Assembly: GCA_030604885.1 (NCBI GenBank)
Contig: JAUVUZ010000003.1
Coordinates: 1 to 64,000 of the forward strand
DNA length: 64,000 bases
Source: Alphaproteobacteria bacterium
Lineage (GTDB): Bacteria; Pseudomonadota; Alphaproteobacteria; Rhodospirillales; Rhodospirillaceae
Direction of reading: 5' to 3'
Shown: piece after piece, positions 9,472 through 18,529 of the stretch
How the letters are laid out: each line of letters starts with the position of its first letter
Numbering within the stretch: position 1 is the first letter of the stretch
Position numbers and translations under genes: made by a program
The notes under the pieces: model-generated
Seen by the model: the letters and a program-made list of their open reading frames with translations, nothing else
What the model was told of the DNA's origin: nothing
The model's database searches: none

Positions 9472-9846
9472 ATGGATCCCTGGATATATCGCCTTTCCAC
9501 CGCCGCAGATTGGGCGCGTTTCCGCGACACCGGCCGCTTCCCCGGGTCGGCGGCGGACGACGCCGACGGCTTCGTCCACTTTTCCCGCGCCGCCCAGGTG
9601 GCCGCCACCGCCGAGCGCCATTACGCCGGGGCCGGGCCGCTGGTGCTGCTGGCGGCCGACGCGGCGTCCTTCGGCGACGCGCTGAAGTGGGAGCCTTCGC
9701 GCGGCGGCGACCTGTTCCCGCACCTTTACGCCCCGTTCCGCCTCGCCGACGTGGCGGCGGCGCGCGCCGTCGACGGCCGCGACTTCGCCTTTCTCGCGCG
9801 CTGCGCCCAACCTTCGGAGACCGAGGCATGGACCTTTATCCGCTGA
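9472..9846 (+). CDS. DUF952 family protein
   Basis: A 124-residue protein starting MDPWIYRLSTAADW, with DGFVHFSRAAQVAATAERHYAG in the middle and HLYAPFRLADV near the end; this layout is the DUF952 family (cytosolic, related in fold to ADP-ribosyltransferase-like proteins, function unproven). The 3' end overlaps pyrD by 19 bp, so the two are translationally coupled. The ATG at 9472 matches the family N-terminus; the in-frame upstream extension to 9298 lacks family resemblance. Confidence 0.88.
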   Translation: MDPWIYRLSTAADWARFRDTGRFPGSAADDADGFVHFSRAAQVAATAERHYAGAGPLVLLAADAASFGDALKWEPSRGGDLFPHLYAPFRLADVAAARAVDGRDFAFLARCAQPSETEAWTFIR

Positions 9847-10925
9847 TCAAGCCCGTGGTGATGCGCTTCGACCCGGAGTGCGGCCACCGCTTCGCGATCG
9901 CCGCGTTGCGCGCGGGCCTGGTGCCGAAGCCGCCGCGCTGCGCCGACACCGTGCTCGAAACCCGGGTGTTCGGCATCGACTTCGCCAACCCCGTCGGCCT
10001 CGCCGCCGGGTTCGACAAGGACGCCGAGGTGGTGGACGCAATGCTCGCCCAGGGCTTCGGCTGCGTCGAGGTGGGATCGGTGACGCCCAAGCCCCAGCCC
10101 GGCAACGAAAAGCCCCGCCTGTTCCGCCTGGTGGAGGACCGCGCGGTGATCAACCGCATGGGCTTCAACAACAAGGGCGTGGCGGCGATGGCCGAGCGCC
10201 TGGCGAAGCGGCGCAGCCGGGGCGGCGTGGTCGGCGTCAACCTCGGCAAGAACAAGGACACCGAGCGGGCGGTGGACGACTACGTGATCGGCGCCAAGGC
10301 GCTGGCGCCCTATGCCGATTACCTCGCCGTCAACGTCTCCTCCCCCAACACCCCCGGCCTGCGCACCCTGCAGTCCCGCGCGCCGCTGGTGGAAATCCTC
10401 GCCGGGGTGCGCGCCGCGCTGGCGGAGGTGCAGGCCGCCGGGGGCCGCCGCCCGCCGCTGCTGCTGAAGATCGCCCCCGATCTCACCGCCGCCGACCTCG
10501 CCGACATCGCCGCCGTGGCGCTGGGCGAGGACCTGGGCGTGGCCGAGGGCGAAACCGGCGTGGACGGCCTGATCGTCACCAACACCACGTGGTCGCGCGA
10601 GGGGCTGAAAAGCCCGCACAAGAGCCAGCAGGGCGGCATGTCGGGCGCGCCGCTGCTCAAGTCCTCCACCGAGGTGCTGCGCAAGGTCTACGCCCTGACC
10701 GGCGGCCGCCTGCCGCTGGTGGGGGTGGGCGGGGTGTTTTCGGGCCGCGACGCCTATATGAAAATCCGCGCCGGCGCCTCGCTGGTGCAGCTCTACACCG
10801 CGATGGTCTACGACGGCCCCGGCGTCGGCGCCCGGGTCGTCGCCGAACTCGCCCAGTGCCTGCGGGCCGATGGTTTCGTCCACGTCGCCGAGGCGGTGGG
10901 CGTCGATGCGAAAGGAACCCCATGA
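9828..10925 (+). CDS. pyrD: dihydroorotate dehydrogenase (quinone), class 2
   Basis: Oxidises dihydroorotate to orotate with FMN and passes electrons to ubiquinone, the fourth step of pyrimidine synthesis, at the inner face of the cytoplasmic membrane. The 365-residue length, the N-terminal helical extension (MDLYPLIKPVVMRFDPE) and the Ser in NVSSPNTPGLRT (169-180) mark class 2. Other conserved parts are NPVGLAAGFDKDAE (54-67), EVGSVTPKPQPGNEKPR (81-97), MGFNNKG and the FMN-phosphate loop GVGGVFSGRDA. It overlaps DUF952 at the start and shares an ATGA overlap with the HAD gene at its end. Confidence 0.97.
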   Translation: MDLYPLIKPVVMRFDPECGHRFAIAALRAGLVPKPPRCADTVLETRVFGIDFANPVGLAAGFDKDAEVVDAMLAQGFGCVEVGSVTPKPQPGNEKPRLFRLVEDRAVINRMGFNNKGVAAMAERLAKRRSRGGVVGVNLGKNKDTERAVDDYVIGAKALAPYADYLAVNVSSPNTPGLRTLQSRAPLVEILAGVRAALAEVQAAGGRRPPLLLKIAPDLTAADLADIAAVALGEDLGVAEGETGVDGLIVTNTTWSREGLKSPHKSQQGGMSGAPLLKSSTEVLRKVYALTGGRLPLVGVGGVFSGRDAYMKIRAGASLVQLYTAMVYDGPGVGARVVAELAQCLRADGFVHVAEAVGVDAKGTP

Positions 10926-11788
10926 TCCCGATCCTCCCCGGCGTCGCCGCCGTCGCCGACCGATACGACGCCTTCGTCCTCGACCTGTGGGGCGTGCTGC
11001 ACGACGGCGTCACCGCCTATCCCGGCGCGCGCGACTGCCTCGAGCGCCTGAAGGCGGCGGGCAAGCGCACCGTGCTGCTCTCCAACGCGCCGCGCCGCGC
11101 CTCGTATCTGGTGGAGATGATGGAGGGCCTGGGGATTCCCCGCTCGGCCTACGACGAAATCGTATCCTCCGGCGAGATCGTCTGGCGCAACCTGCGCGAC
11201 CGCACCGCGCCGGGCTACGCCGACCTCGGCCGCAAGCTCGCCTTCATCGGCAACGACCGCGACCGCCACGTCTACGAGGGCATCGGCTACACCTGCGTCG
11301 ACGACCCGGCCGAGGCCGATTTCGTCGTCGTCTGCGGGCCGGTGGACTTCGAGGACGCGCTCGACCTCTACCGCCCGATCGTCTCCGCCTTCCGCCACCT
11401 GCCGCCGATGATCTGCGCCAATCCGGACCGCCGCGTCATCCGCGAGGGCAAGGTGGTGGTGTGTGCGGGCAACATCGCCGATCTCTACGCCGAGCTGGGC
11501 GGCACGGTGATCCAGACCGGCAAGCCCGAGGCGAGCATCTACGACGACGCCCTGGCGCTGATCGGCAACCCGCCCAAGTCGCGCGTCCTCGGCGTCGGCG
11601 ACGCCTTCCCCACCGACGTCGCCGGGTGCGCCGCGGCGGGCATCGACGAACTGCTGATCTGCGGCGGCATCCACGCCGAGGAGCTGGGCATCGCCTGGGG
11701 CGAGGCGCCGACGCCCGAGGCGCTGGCCGCCCTCGCCGCCCGCTTCGCCCCCCAGCCGGTGGCGGCGGTGCCCGCGTTCCGCTGGTAA
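10922..11788 (+). CDS. HAD superfamily class IIA hydrolase (TIGR01459-like)
   Basis: A 288-residue HAD phosphatase. Motif I is VLDLWGVLHDG at 19-29, where the second Asp of the usual DxD is replaced by W-G as in this subfamily; motif II is LLSNAPRRA; motif III/IV is QTGKPEASIYDDAL followed by LGVGDAFPTDVAGCAAAGID. The family resembles NagD/4-nitrophenylphosphatases, with a class IIA cap between motifs. The substrate is unknown; proximity to pyrD may point to nucleotide or FMN housekeeping, but that is inference. The ATG overlaps the pyrD stop (ATGA). A terminator follows at once. Confidence 0.9.
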   Translation: MIPILPGVAAVADRYDAFVLDLWGVLHDGVTAYPGARDCLERLKAAGKRTVLLSNAPRRASYLVEMMEGLGIPRSAYDEIVSSGEIVWRNLRDRTAPGYADLGRKLAFIGNDRDRHVYEGIGYTCVDDPAEADFVVVCGPVDFEDALDLYRPIVSAFRHLPPMICANPDRRVIREGKVVVCAGNIADLYAELGGTVIQTGKPEASIYDDALALIGNPPKSRVLGVGDAFPTDVAGCAAAGIDELLICGGIHAEELGIAWGEAPTPEALAALAARFAPQPVAAVPAFRW

Positions 11789-11792
11789 AACG

Positions 11793-11822
11793 AAAAGGGC
11801 CTCCCGCGCGGGAGGCCCTTTT
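11793..11822. terminator. bidirectional terminator
   Basis: A 30-bp near-perfect palindrome AAAAGGGCCTCCCGC / GCGGGAGGCCCTTTT lies between converging genes, with A and T tracts on either side so that it can act in both directions. Confidence 0.9.
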
Positions 11823-11846
11823 CGCATGCGCCGGGGCGGAAAACCC

Positions 11847-12497
11847 TCAGCTCTCCTTGCCCTCGGTCAGGCCCATGCGCGCGGCGGCGATCACCGCCGA
11901 GGTGCGGTTGGGCACGCCCAGGGCCTTGAGGATGGCGGTGACGTGGAGCTTCACCGTGCCCTCGGAGAGTTCGAGGGTGTGGGCGATGTCGCGGTTGGAG
12001 AGGCCGCGCGCCACCAGCCGCAGCACGTCCATCTGGCGGGGCGTGAGGGCGGCGGCGGGGTTCGCCGCTTCGGGCTGGGCGGAGTCCTCGGCGCCGTCTT
12101 CCAGCACCAGGGTGGGGATGTAGTGGCCGCCCGAGAGCACCAGGTTCATCGCGTGGACCATCACCGTGGACGACGAGGTCTTGGGGATGAAGCCGCGCGC
12201 GCCCGAGCGCATCGCGGTGGTGATGAGGGCGCGGTCGACCAGCGCGGAGAGGATCACCACCGGCACTTCCGGCCGGTCGACCCGAAGCTGGCGCAGGGCT
12301 TCCTCCCACGGCATGCCGGGCATGCGGATGTCGAGCAGCACGAGGTCGAGATCCGGCGTCGCGTTGGCGAGTTCGAGGGCTTCGCGATGGTCGCCTGCGG
12401 TCAGGCAGCGGGTGCCCGGGGCGAGGTGTTGCAACACCATTTTGAGGCCGTCACGAAACAGCTCGTGATCGTCGGCGATGAGAACCGTGTAGGCCAC
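11847..12497 (-). CDS. NarL/FixJ-family response regulator
   Basis: 216 residues: a receiver domain (about 1-120) with acidic pair D9-D10 in IADDHELF, phospho-acceptor D56 in VLLDIRMPG and the switch Lys in PKTSSS near 110, then a LuxR-type helix-turn-helix (about 150-210, LTPRQMDVLRLVARGLSNRDIAHTL and GTVKLHVTAILKALG read as its recognition elements). All receiver residues are intact, so it is a phosphorylation-dependent transcription factor. The PAS histidine kinase lies 105 bp upstream on the same strand and is the likely partner. Target genes are not evident. Confidence 0.93.
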   Translation of the reverse strand: MAYTVLIADDHELFRDGLKMVLQHLAPGTRCLTAGDHREALELANATPDLDLVLLDIRMPGMPWEEALRQLRVDRPEVPVVILSALVDRALITTAMRSGARGFIPKTSSSTVMVHAMNLVLSGGHYIPTLVLEDGAEDSAQPEAANPAAALTPRQMDVLRLVARGLSNRDIAHTLELSEGTVKLHVTAILKALGVPNRTSAVIAAARMGLTEGKES

Positions 12498-12602
12498 AGT
12501 GCGGTCAATCCCGTGTAAGCGTCGGCATCCGCCGACCGGGCGCGGGCCATGGTCCGCGCGATCCGCAGATTAGCGGACAAGCGGAAGATGGCAAAGGACA
12601 AA

Positions 12603-14468
12603 TCACGACTTTCGGACGGTTTTGCGTGGCAATTCGAAATAGACGGTGGCGCCCTGGCCGGGCGGCGAAACCGCGCCGACGCGGCCGCCGTGCAGCGCCA
12701 CCAGCGCCCGCACGATGCTGAGGCCGAGGCCCGATCCCTCGGCGGCGGCATCCGGCGCGGGGGCCGCCGCGCGGCGGAAGCGGTCGAACATCACCGGCAG
12801 GAAATCCTGCGGGATTCCCGGCCCCCGGTCGGCGATCTCGACGCGCAGGGCGTCGCCCGCCTCGACCACCCGCACGGCGATCTCGCCGCCCTCGGGGGAG
12901 AAGCGCACGGCGTTGGCGAACACGTTGGTGGCGATCTGCGCCAGGCGGTCGGCGTCGGCCTCGATCTCGAGGGGGCCTTCGGGCAGCGACCACGCCACGC
13001 GCACTCCCTTGGCCTCGGTGAGGGGGCGGTGGTTCTCGACGCACTGACGCAACACCGCCCCCAGGTCGCAGGGTTCGGGGCGGAAGGCGATCGCCCCGGC
13101 GTTGATGCGTTCGAGGTCGAGCAGGTCGGTGATCAGGCGCATCAGCCGCCGCCCGTTGCGCTCGGCGATGTCGAGCATGCCGCGCGCCTTCTCGCCCCCG
13201 AGGGCGCCGCCGTTGACCAGCCGCAGCGCGCCGAGCAGCGAGGTGAGCGGCGCCCGCAGATCGTGGCCGACGGTGGCGATCAGCTCCGACTGCATCCGTG
13301 CCACCCGCTTGCGCTCGGTGATGTCCTGAAGAATCGCGACGTAGAGCGGTTCGCCGTCCACCGCCACCCGCGACACTGAAACCTCGGCGGGGAAGACGCG
13401 GCCGTCGCGGGTGCGCGCGGCGATCTCGCGGCGGCGGCCGTCGCCCTCGGCGAACAGGCGCTCGGGGGTGGCGGCGTCGGCCAGCAGGTCGGCGAACGGG
13501 CGGCCCAGCACCTCGGCCACCGCCCAGCCGAACATTCCCTCGGCGGCGGCGTTGAAGCCCACCACGGTGCCGGAGGCGGAGGCGATCACCGCGCCCTCGC
13601 GGATGGTGTCGAAAATCGCGCGCACCTGGCCGCGGCTGGCGCGCAGGTCGCGGGTGGCCTGGGCGCGGCGCTGGCGCTGGGTGCGCAGCGACAGCAGCAG
13701 CGCCAGCGCGGGCGGGGCGGCGGCGAGGCAGTCCACCAGGTCGTCGTCGAACGGTTCGGCGCGGCCGGAGAGGGCGATCATCCCCACCGGGCGGCCGCGC
13801 CCCGCCACCGGCAGGATCACGGTGTGGCCGAGGCCCGCGGTTTCCGGCCCCGCTTCGGCGGCGGTGGGGGCGAGGCGGTCGAAGGCGCGCAGCAGCACCG
13901 GCGGCGGCGGCGCGGCGAACGCCTCCACCCACGCGCCGCGCGCGGCGATCGCGGTGGGGGCGAAGGTGCCGCCCGGCAGCCGCCGCCACTCGCCCACCAG
14001 GCCCGCGTGGCACTCGCACAGCCGCATCAGCCGGTCCAGCGCCTCGCCGATGGCGTCGGCGGGGTCGCCCCCCGCGAGGGCGGCGGTTTCGAGGTCGCCC
14101 AGCAGGCGCAGCAGGGCGTCGCGCCGCGCCGCGCTGCGTTGCAGATGGCGCTCGCGGGTGACGTCGGCGACCCGCAGCCGGGTTTCGCCCGGGTCGCCGG
14201 GGGCGAGCGCGATCTCGAAGGTGCGCCCGCCGCCCGCCAGATCGTCGGCGCGGCCGTCGGCGAGGTGGCGCAGCAGCATGCCGGTGGTGCGGGCGTCGGG
14301 GGCGGCGTCGCCGCCCGCCAGCGCCGCCACCACCTCGGCGAGGCTGGCGCCGGGCGCGGGCGGCGCCCGGTCGGGCGCCAGCAGCGCGGCGAACCCCGGC
14401 CCCAGGCGGATCAGCCGGGCGGCGGCGTCGAACACCGCGACGGCGTGATCGTCCGGCATCTGGGTCAT
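12603..14468 (-). CDS. PAS-domain sensor histidine kinase
   Basis: A 621-residue soluble-looking kinase. An N-terminal PAS-like region (about 1-110) leads to a GAF-like segment (about 130-265, with CECHAGLVGEWRRLPGG and VILPVAGRGRPVGMIAL), then a clear PAS domain (about 285-395, AIFDTIREGAVIASASGTVVG). The HisKA domain has VGHDLRAPLTSLLGAL, and the HATPase_c domain has NVFANAVRFSPEG (N box), DRGPGIP (G1) and GSGLGLSIV (G2). It has no membrane helix, so the signal is probably cytosolic. The ATG at 14468 follows AGGAGG; an in-frame ATG at 14546 lacks one. It lies between the EAL-GGDEF gene and the NarL-type regulator, all transcribed leftward. Confidence 0.92.
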   Translation of the reverse strand: MTQMPDDHAVAVFDAAARLIRLGPGFAALLAPDRAPPAPGASLAEVVAALAGGDAAPDARTTGMLLRHLADGRADDLAGGGRTFEIALAPGDPGETRLRVADVTRERHLQRSAARRDALLRLLGDLETAALAGGDPADAIGEALDRLMRLCECHAGLVGEWRRLPGGTFAPTAIAARGAWVEAFAAPPPPVLLRAFDRLAPTAAEAGPETAGLGHTVILPVAGRGRPVGMIALSGRAEPFDDDLVDCLAAAPPALALLLSLRTQRQRRAQATRDLRASRGQVRAIFDTIREGAVIASASGTVVGFNAAAEGMFGWAVAEVLGRPFADLLADAATPERLFAEGDGRRREIAARTRDGRVFPAEVSVSRVAVDGEPLYVAILQDITERKRVARMQSELIATVGHDLRAPLTSLLGALRLVNGGALGGEKARGMLDIAERNGRRLMRLITDLLDLERINAGAIAFRPEPCDLGAVLRQCVENHRPLTEAKGVRVAWSLPEGPLEIEADADRLAQIATNVFANAVRFSPEGGEIAVRVVEAGDALRVEIADRGPGIPQDFLPVMFDRFRRAAAPAPDAAAEGSGLGLSIVRALVALHGGRVGAVSPPGQGATVYFELPRKTVRKS

Positions 14469-14576
14469 CGGGCGCCTCCTGGCTGCGGCGGTTCGAAAGG
14501 GCGCAAGGGGTTGCACACATCGAAACACGTCGCAAGTCTTTTGCAAAGACTAGGCGCAATGAATCCCGCACGGAAC

Positions 14577-16451
14577 CTAGGGGAGAATCCCCACCGCCAT
14601 GTGCTCGGGGTCGGATTTCGCGAGCTTTTTCAAGCCCGCGATCAGGGGACTCAAATGGTCGTCGCCGCGCTGGCGGCTGCCGGGGCGGATCCGCACCACC
14701 GCCGCGCTCACCGTGAGCAGCGGAAACGCGCGCTCGACGCCGTAGCGGTCGGCGACCACGATCACCCCCCGCTCGCGCGCCGACTCGTCGTAGAACGCCG
14801 CCACTTCCTCGCGGAAAACCTCGATGGTGCGCGCGATTTCGAGCCGCAGCCGCTCGAAATCCGCCACCGCCTTGCGGCCGGAGACGAAGTCGTCGCCGCC
14901 GACGTGGGCGATGAAGTCCTCGCCGCCGCCGAAGTGCCGCCGCAGCACGTCGGCGAACGCCTGGATCGCCCGGTCGCCCTGGCGGAAGCCGTAATGATCG
15001 TTGAAGGGTTTGAAGTTGTCGAAATCGTAATACACCATCACATGCTCGACCGACGTGTCCGCCAGGCACTCGGACAAGTATTCGTGGATGACGGTGTTGC
15101 CCGGCAGGCGCGACAGCGGGTTCTGGTCGCGGGCGAGGGTGAGGTTCTTGTCGTTGATGACGCGCAGCAGTGCGGTGGCGGACAGGAAGCCCGCGTATTT
15201 CGACTGCCCGTCCACCAGGATCAGCCCCTCGGCGTTGTCGGCGCCCGAGAAGATTTCGAGGATGCGTTCGGCGGCGAGGTTGATCGCCGCCACCGGGCAG
15301 GGGGTGATGAACTGTTCGAGGGAGCGGCCGTAGGCGCGGTTGGTCATCAGGTCGCGGCCGAACTGGGAGTAGGTGTACTCCTTGAGGTCGCCCTCGCGGA
15401 TGATGCCGCGCGGCTCGCCGGTCGCGTCCACCACCGGGAAGAAGGTGCGCGATTTCTCGGCGCGGAAGCGCTCGAACACCTCGAGCATGCGGGTGGCGAT
15501 GGGCAGCGGCTCCAGCGCCTCCATGCGTTCGAGGAGGATGCGCTCGTCGCTGCGGCTCTGGCGGCGGTCGCGGCGCGAGAGGTCGCGCACCGAGGGGTAT
15601 TCGCGCTCCACCCCGGCCACCGCCTCGAGCGGCGGGCACACCACGAATCCCTGGATCAGGTCGCAGCCCACCTCCTTGCAGACGAAGTATTCGGCCTCGT
15701 TCTCCACCCCTTCCGCCACCACCAGGATGCCGAGCAGGTGGGCGATGGAGACGATGTGGGAGAAGAAGATCTTCTTGCGCGCGTCGTCGCTCGACCCGGC
15801 GAGCAGGGTGCGGTCGATCTTGATGAAGTCGGGGTGGGCGCCGTAGAGGGTCTGGAGGCTGCCGAGGCCCGCGCCGAAATCGTCGATGGCGTAGCGCAGC
15901 GACGACCGGCGGGTCTGCTTCTCCTCGAGGAAGGCGGTGAGGAAATCGGCGAACGGCGCGCGCTCGGAGACGTCGAGGATCACCGCGCCGTCGTCGAGGC
16001 CGTGGGCGCCGAGCAGGCGGCGGGTGTGGGCGAGGCCGTCGTGCGCCGGGTCGGCGAACACCCGCGCGTCGACGTTGACGAACAGCTTGCGGTCGCGGCT
16101 GAACGGCCAGGCGGCGTAGGCGGCGATCGCCTTTTCCTTGAGCGCGGCGTCCACCGCGTCCAGCACCCCCTCGGCGTGGGCGGCGTCGAACAGCGCCTCG
16201 GCGGAGGCGAAGCCCTGCGCCTCGTGCCCGCGCAACAGCGCCTCGAGGCCGTAGGTGTGGCCCGAGTGGATGTTCACCACCGGCTGAAAGGCATGCCCAA
16301 GTCCCGCGATCACCGCGCGCCAGCGCGCGTTCGGCCCCGGGGGAACGGCGGCTCCGGCGGGCGTCGGCGGCCCGCCGAGGGCGGCGTCTTCGGCTTCGGC
16401 TTCCCCCGTGCGCGGATGGGACATGCGCTTGCGACCGAACAAGGTCACCAT
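14577..16451 (-). CDS. EAL-CBS-GGDEF cyclic-di-GMP protein
   Basis: 624 residues with EAL first (about 45-285), a CBS pair (about 305-440) and GGDEF last (about 455-624). The EAL domain keeps YGLEALLRG (E70), NVDAR, the Glu in DVSERAP, AIDDFGAGLGSL (D190-D191), FIKIDRTLL and VAEGVENEAE, so phosphodiesterase activity is plausible. The GGDEF signature reads GGDDF (518-522): the metal-coordinating Glu is replaced by Asp. Cyclase activity may be kept, altered or lost. The CBS pair may sense an adenine nucleotide. A disordered, Pro/Ala-rich N-terminus (about 11-40) precedes EAL. The start at 16451 has a G-rich SD; MSHPRTGEAE 27 bp downstream is an alternative. No membrane helix. Confidence 0.92.
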   Translation of the reverse strand: MVTLFGRKRMSHPRTGEAEAEDAALGGPPTPAGAAVPPGPNARWRAVIAGLGHAFQPVVNIHSGHTYGLEALLRGHEAQGFASAEALFDAAHAEGVLDAVDAALKEKAIAAYAAWPFSRDRKLFVNVDARVFADPAHDGLAHTRRLLGAHGLDDGAVILDVSERAPFADFLTAFLEEKQTRRSSLRYAIDDFGAGLGSLQTLYGAHPDFIKIDRTLLAGSSDDARKKIFFSHIVSIAHLLGILVVAEGVENEAEYFVCKEVGCDLIQGFVVCPPLEAVAGVEREYPSVRDLSRRDRRQSRSDERILLERMEALEPLPIATRMLEVFERFRAEKSRTFFPVVDATGEPRGIIREGDLKEYTYSQFGRDLMTNRAYGRSLEQFITPCPVAAINLAAERILEIFSGADNAEGLILVDGQSKYAGFLSATALLRVINDKNLTLARDQNPLSRLPGNTVIHEYLSECLADTSVEHVMVYYDFDNFKPFNDHYGFRQGDRAIQAFADVLRRHFGGGEDFIAHVGGDDFVSGRKAVADFERLRLEIARTIEVFREEVAAFYDESARERGVIVVADRYGVERAFPLLTVSAAVVRIRPGSRQRGDDHLSPLIAGLKKLAKSDPEHMAVGILP

Positions 16452-16732
16452 GACCGATCCCCCCTTCCGCCGGAACAGCGGGCTCCGGCGCCCCGATAGA
16501 TGCCGGGGAAAGCGGGCAGCGTCAACCGAGGGGTGGGCATGCAACAAAATCTTCACCCCTCGGACAGGCAAAGGTTTTTTCGCCTTCCCCCGAGGGTTGC
16601 ATGGGGGCGGGGTCGGCATCGTCCGGGGGGAGGCGTCCCGGTTTTTCTTGCTTTTGCCGCCGACGCGGTGGAGAACATCCGCTTCCGCCCGCCGGGCGGG
16701 GTTCGAGGATTGCGAACAGGAAGGGCGTGCAG

Positions 16733-17230
16733 ATGGGCCAGCCGAAAATCCGCAAGATCGCCACCCCCGGGGACATCCCCCCGGCCGCCCCCCTCGACGG
16801 GGCGCGTCGGCCGTTCATGTACGGCAAGCTGCACCGCGTCACCGTCACCGAGGCGCGGGTGGACTACGTCGGCTCGATCACCGTCGACCCGCTGATGCTG
16901 CGCGCCTCCGGCATCCTCCCTTATACCCGCGTCGACGTGGTCAACGTCGCCAACGGCAACCGCCTGCAGACCTACGTCATCGAGGGCCGCGAGGGCGCGG
17001 GCGACTGCTGCCTCAACGGCGCGGCGGCGCACCTGTTCTCGCCCGGCGACCTCGCCATCATCATGGCCTACGAGGACGTGCCCGCCGAGGACCTGCCGGG
17101 GCGCGAGAGCGTCGCGGTGATGGTGGACGGCGCCAACCGCGTCACCGAAATCTGGACCTACACCACCCCGTCGCCCGAAGACGTGGGAGACTCCTGCCGC
17201 CATGGCGAAGTCTTCGCGCGGTCCGCGTAA
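16733..17230 (+). CDS. panD: aspartate 1-decarboxylase precursor
   Basis: PanD makes beta-alanine for pantothenate and coenzyme A. It is a pyruvoyl enzyme that self-cleaves at Gly-Ser; here DYVGSITVD puts the bond at G47-S48. In typical PanD the Ser is about residue 25, so this 165-residue form has roughly 23 extra N-terminal residues (MGQPKIRKIATPGD...). The ATG at 16733 follows AGGAAGGG and is a strong start; an internal ATG at 16817 (MYGKLHRVTV) would give the canonical length but has a poor SD. YTRVDVVNVANGNRLQTYVI and GAAAHLFSPGDLAIIMAYE fit the family. The last 29 bp overlap the next gene. Confidence 0.93.
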   Translation: MGQPKIRKIATPGDIPPAAPLDGARRPFMYGKLHRVTVTEARVDYVGSITVDPLMLRASGILPYTRVDVVNVANGNRLQTYVIEGREGAGDCCLNGAAAHLFSPGDLAIIMAYEDVPAEDLPGRESVAVMVDGANRVTEIWTYTTPSPEDVGDSCRHGEVFARSA

Positions 17231-18491
17231 CCGCCGCCCGGCGCCGCCCGCCCGGCCGGTGACGCTCGAGATCGCCGCCCTCGGCGCGGGCGGCGACGGC
17301 GTCGCGGTGAAGGAGGGGGTGCGGCATTTCGTGCCCTTCACCCTGCCCGGCGAGACCGTGGTGGCGGTGCCCCGCGCGGCGGGGGCCGACGGCGTCGCCT
17401 GCACCCTTTCGGCGGTGGAGTCGCCCTCGGCGGAGCGCGTCGCGCCGGTGTGCCCGGCGTTCGGCCGCTGCGGCGGCTGCTCCCTGCAACACTGGCAGCC
17501 CGAGGCGCGCAGCCGCTGGAAGCGCGAGCGGGTGGCGGTCGCCCTCGGCCATCGCGGCTTCGTCGACCCGCCGGTGGGTCCGGCGGTGGTCTGCCCCGCC
17601 GACACCCGCCGCCGCGCCACGTTGGCGCTCAAGGGCCGCAAGCTCGGCTTCCGCGAGGGTTCGGGCCACGCGGTGGTGGCGATCGACGCCTGCCCGGTGC
17701 TGCGGCCCGAACTCTCCGCCCTGATCGCGCCGCTCAAGGCGCTGCTCACGCCGCTCGCCGACGACGCCGCCATCGCCCTCACCTGGACCGACGCCGGGGC
17801 CGACGTGGCGATCCGCTGCGACGCCACCCTCGGCTGGGAGGCGCGGGAGCGCCTCGCCGCGTTCGCCGCCGCCCACGATCTCGCCCGCCTGGCGTGGGAC
17901 GCGGGCTTCGGCCCCGAGCCGCTGGCGGTGGCGCGGCCGCCCGCCATGACCATGGGCGGCGTGACGGTGCCGTTCCCCGCCGCGTCGTTCCTCCAGCCCT
18001 CCGCCGAGGGCGAGGCGGCGCTGCGCGGCGCGGTGCTGGAATCCCTCGGTCAGGCGTTCCGCATCGCCGACCTGTTCTGCGGCCTCGGCACCTTCGCCCT
18101 CCCCATCGCCCGGCAGGCGCAGCGGGTGTTCGCCGCCGACGCCGACGGCGCGGCGGTGCGGGCGCTCGCCGACGGAGTCGCGGCCGCCGGTCTCGGCGGC
18201 CGGGTGACGGTGGCGGCGCGCGACCTATTCCGCGATCCCCTCGGCGCCGCCGAACTCGACGCCTTCGACGCGGTGGTGTTCGACCCGCCGCGCGCGGGCG
18301 CCCAGGCCCAGGCGGCGGAGCTGGCGCGCTCCGCCGTGCCGCTGGTGGTGGCGGTGTCGTGCAATCCGGCGAGCTTCGCCCGCGACGCCCGCACCCTGGC
18401 GGACGGCGGCTACGCCCTCGAACGGGTCACCCCGGTGGACCAGTTTCCCACCACCGCGCATCTCGAGCTGGTGGCGGTGTTCCGTCGCTGA
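17202..18491 (+). CDS. class I SAM-dependent 23S rRNA/tRNA (uracil-5-)-methyltransferase family (COG2265)
   Basis: A 429-residue RlmD/RumA/TrmA-family enzyme. A TRAM-like domain (about 18-75) is followed by the iron-sulfur cysteines C84, C90 and C93 (CPAFGRCGGC) with a fourth in AIDACPVL near 164. The C-terminal methyltransferase has IADLFCGLGTFALPIA, VVFDPPRAGAQAQ and the catalytic Cys in VAVSCNPASFARD near 388. The enzyme would form m5U in RNA; the exact target is not readable. The start at 17202 lies inside the last 29 bp of panD, in another frame, so translation is probably coupled. An Arg-rich tail at the N-terminus may bind RNA. Confidence 0.93.
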   Translation: MAKSSRGPRNRRPAPPARPVTLEIAALGAGGDGVAVKEGVRHFVPFTLPGETVVAVPRAAGADGVACTLSAVESPSAERVAPVCPAFGRCGGCSLQHWQPEARSRWKRERVAVALGHRGFVDPPVGPAVVCPADTRRRATLALKGRKLGFREGSGHAVVAIDACPVLRPELSALIAPLKALLTPLADDAAIALTWTDAGADVAIRCDATLGWEARERLAAFAAAHDLARLAWDAGFGPEPLAVARPPAMTMGGVTVPFPAASFLQPSAEGEAALRGAVLESLGQAFRIADLFCGLGTFALPIARQAQRVFAADADGAAVRALADGVAAAGLGGRVTVAARDLFRDPLGAAELDAFDAVVFDPPRAGAQAQAAELARSAVPLVVAVSCNPASFARDARTLADGGYALERVTPVDQFPTTAHLELVAVFRR

Positions 18492-18529
18492 GGCTTGCCT
18501 TCGTTCCGGCTTCGTTCTAGTTTCTTGCG

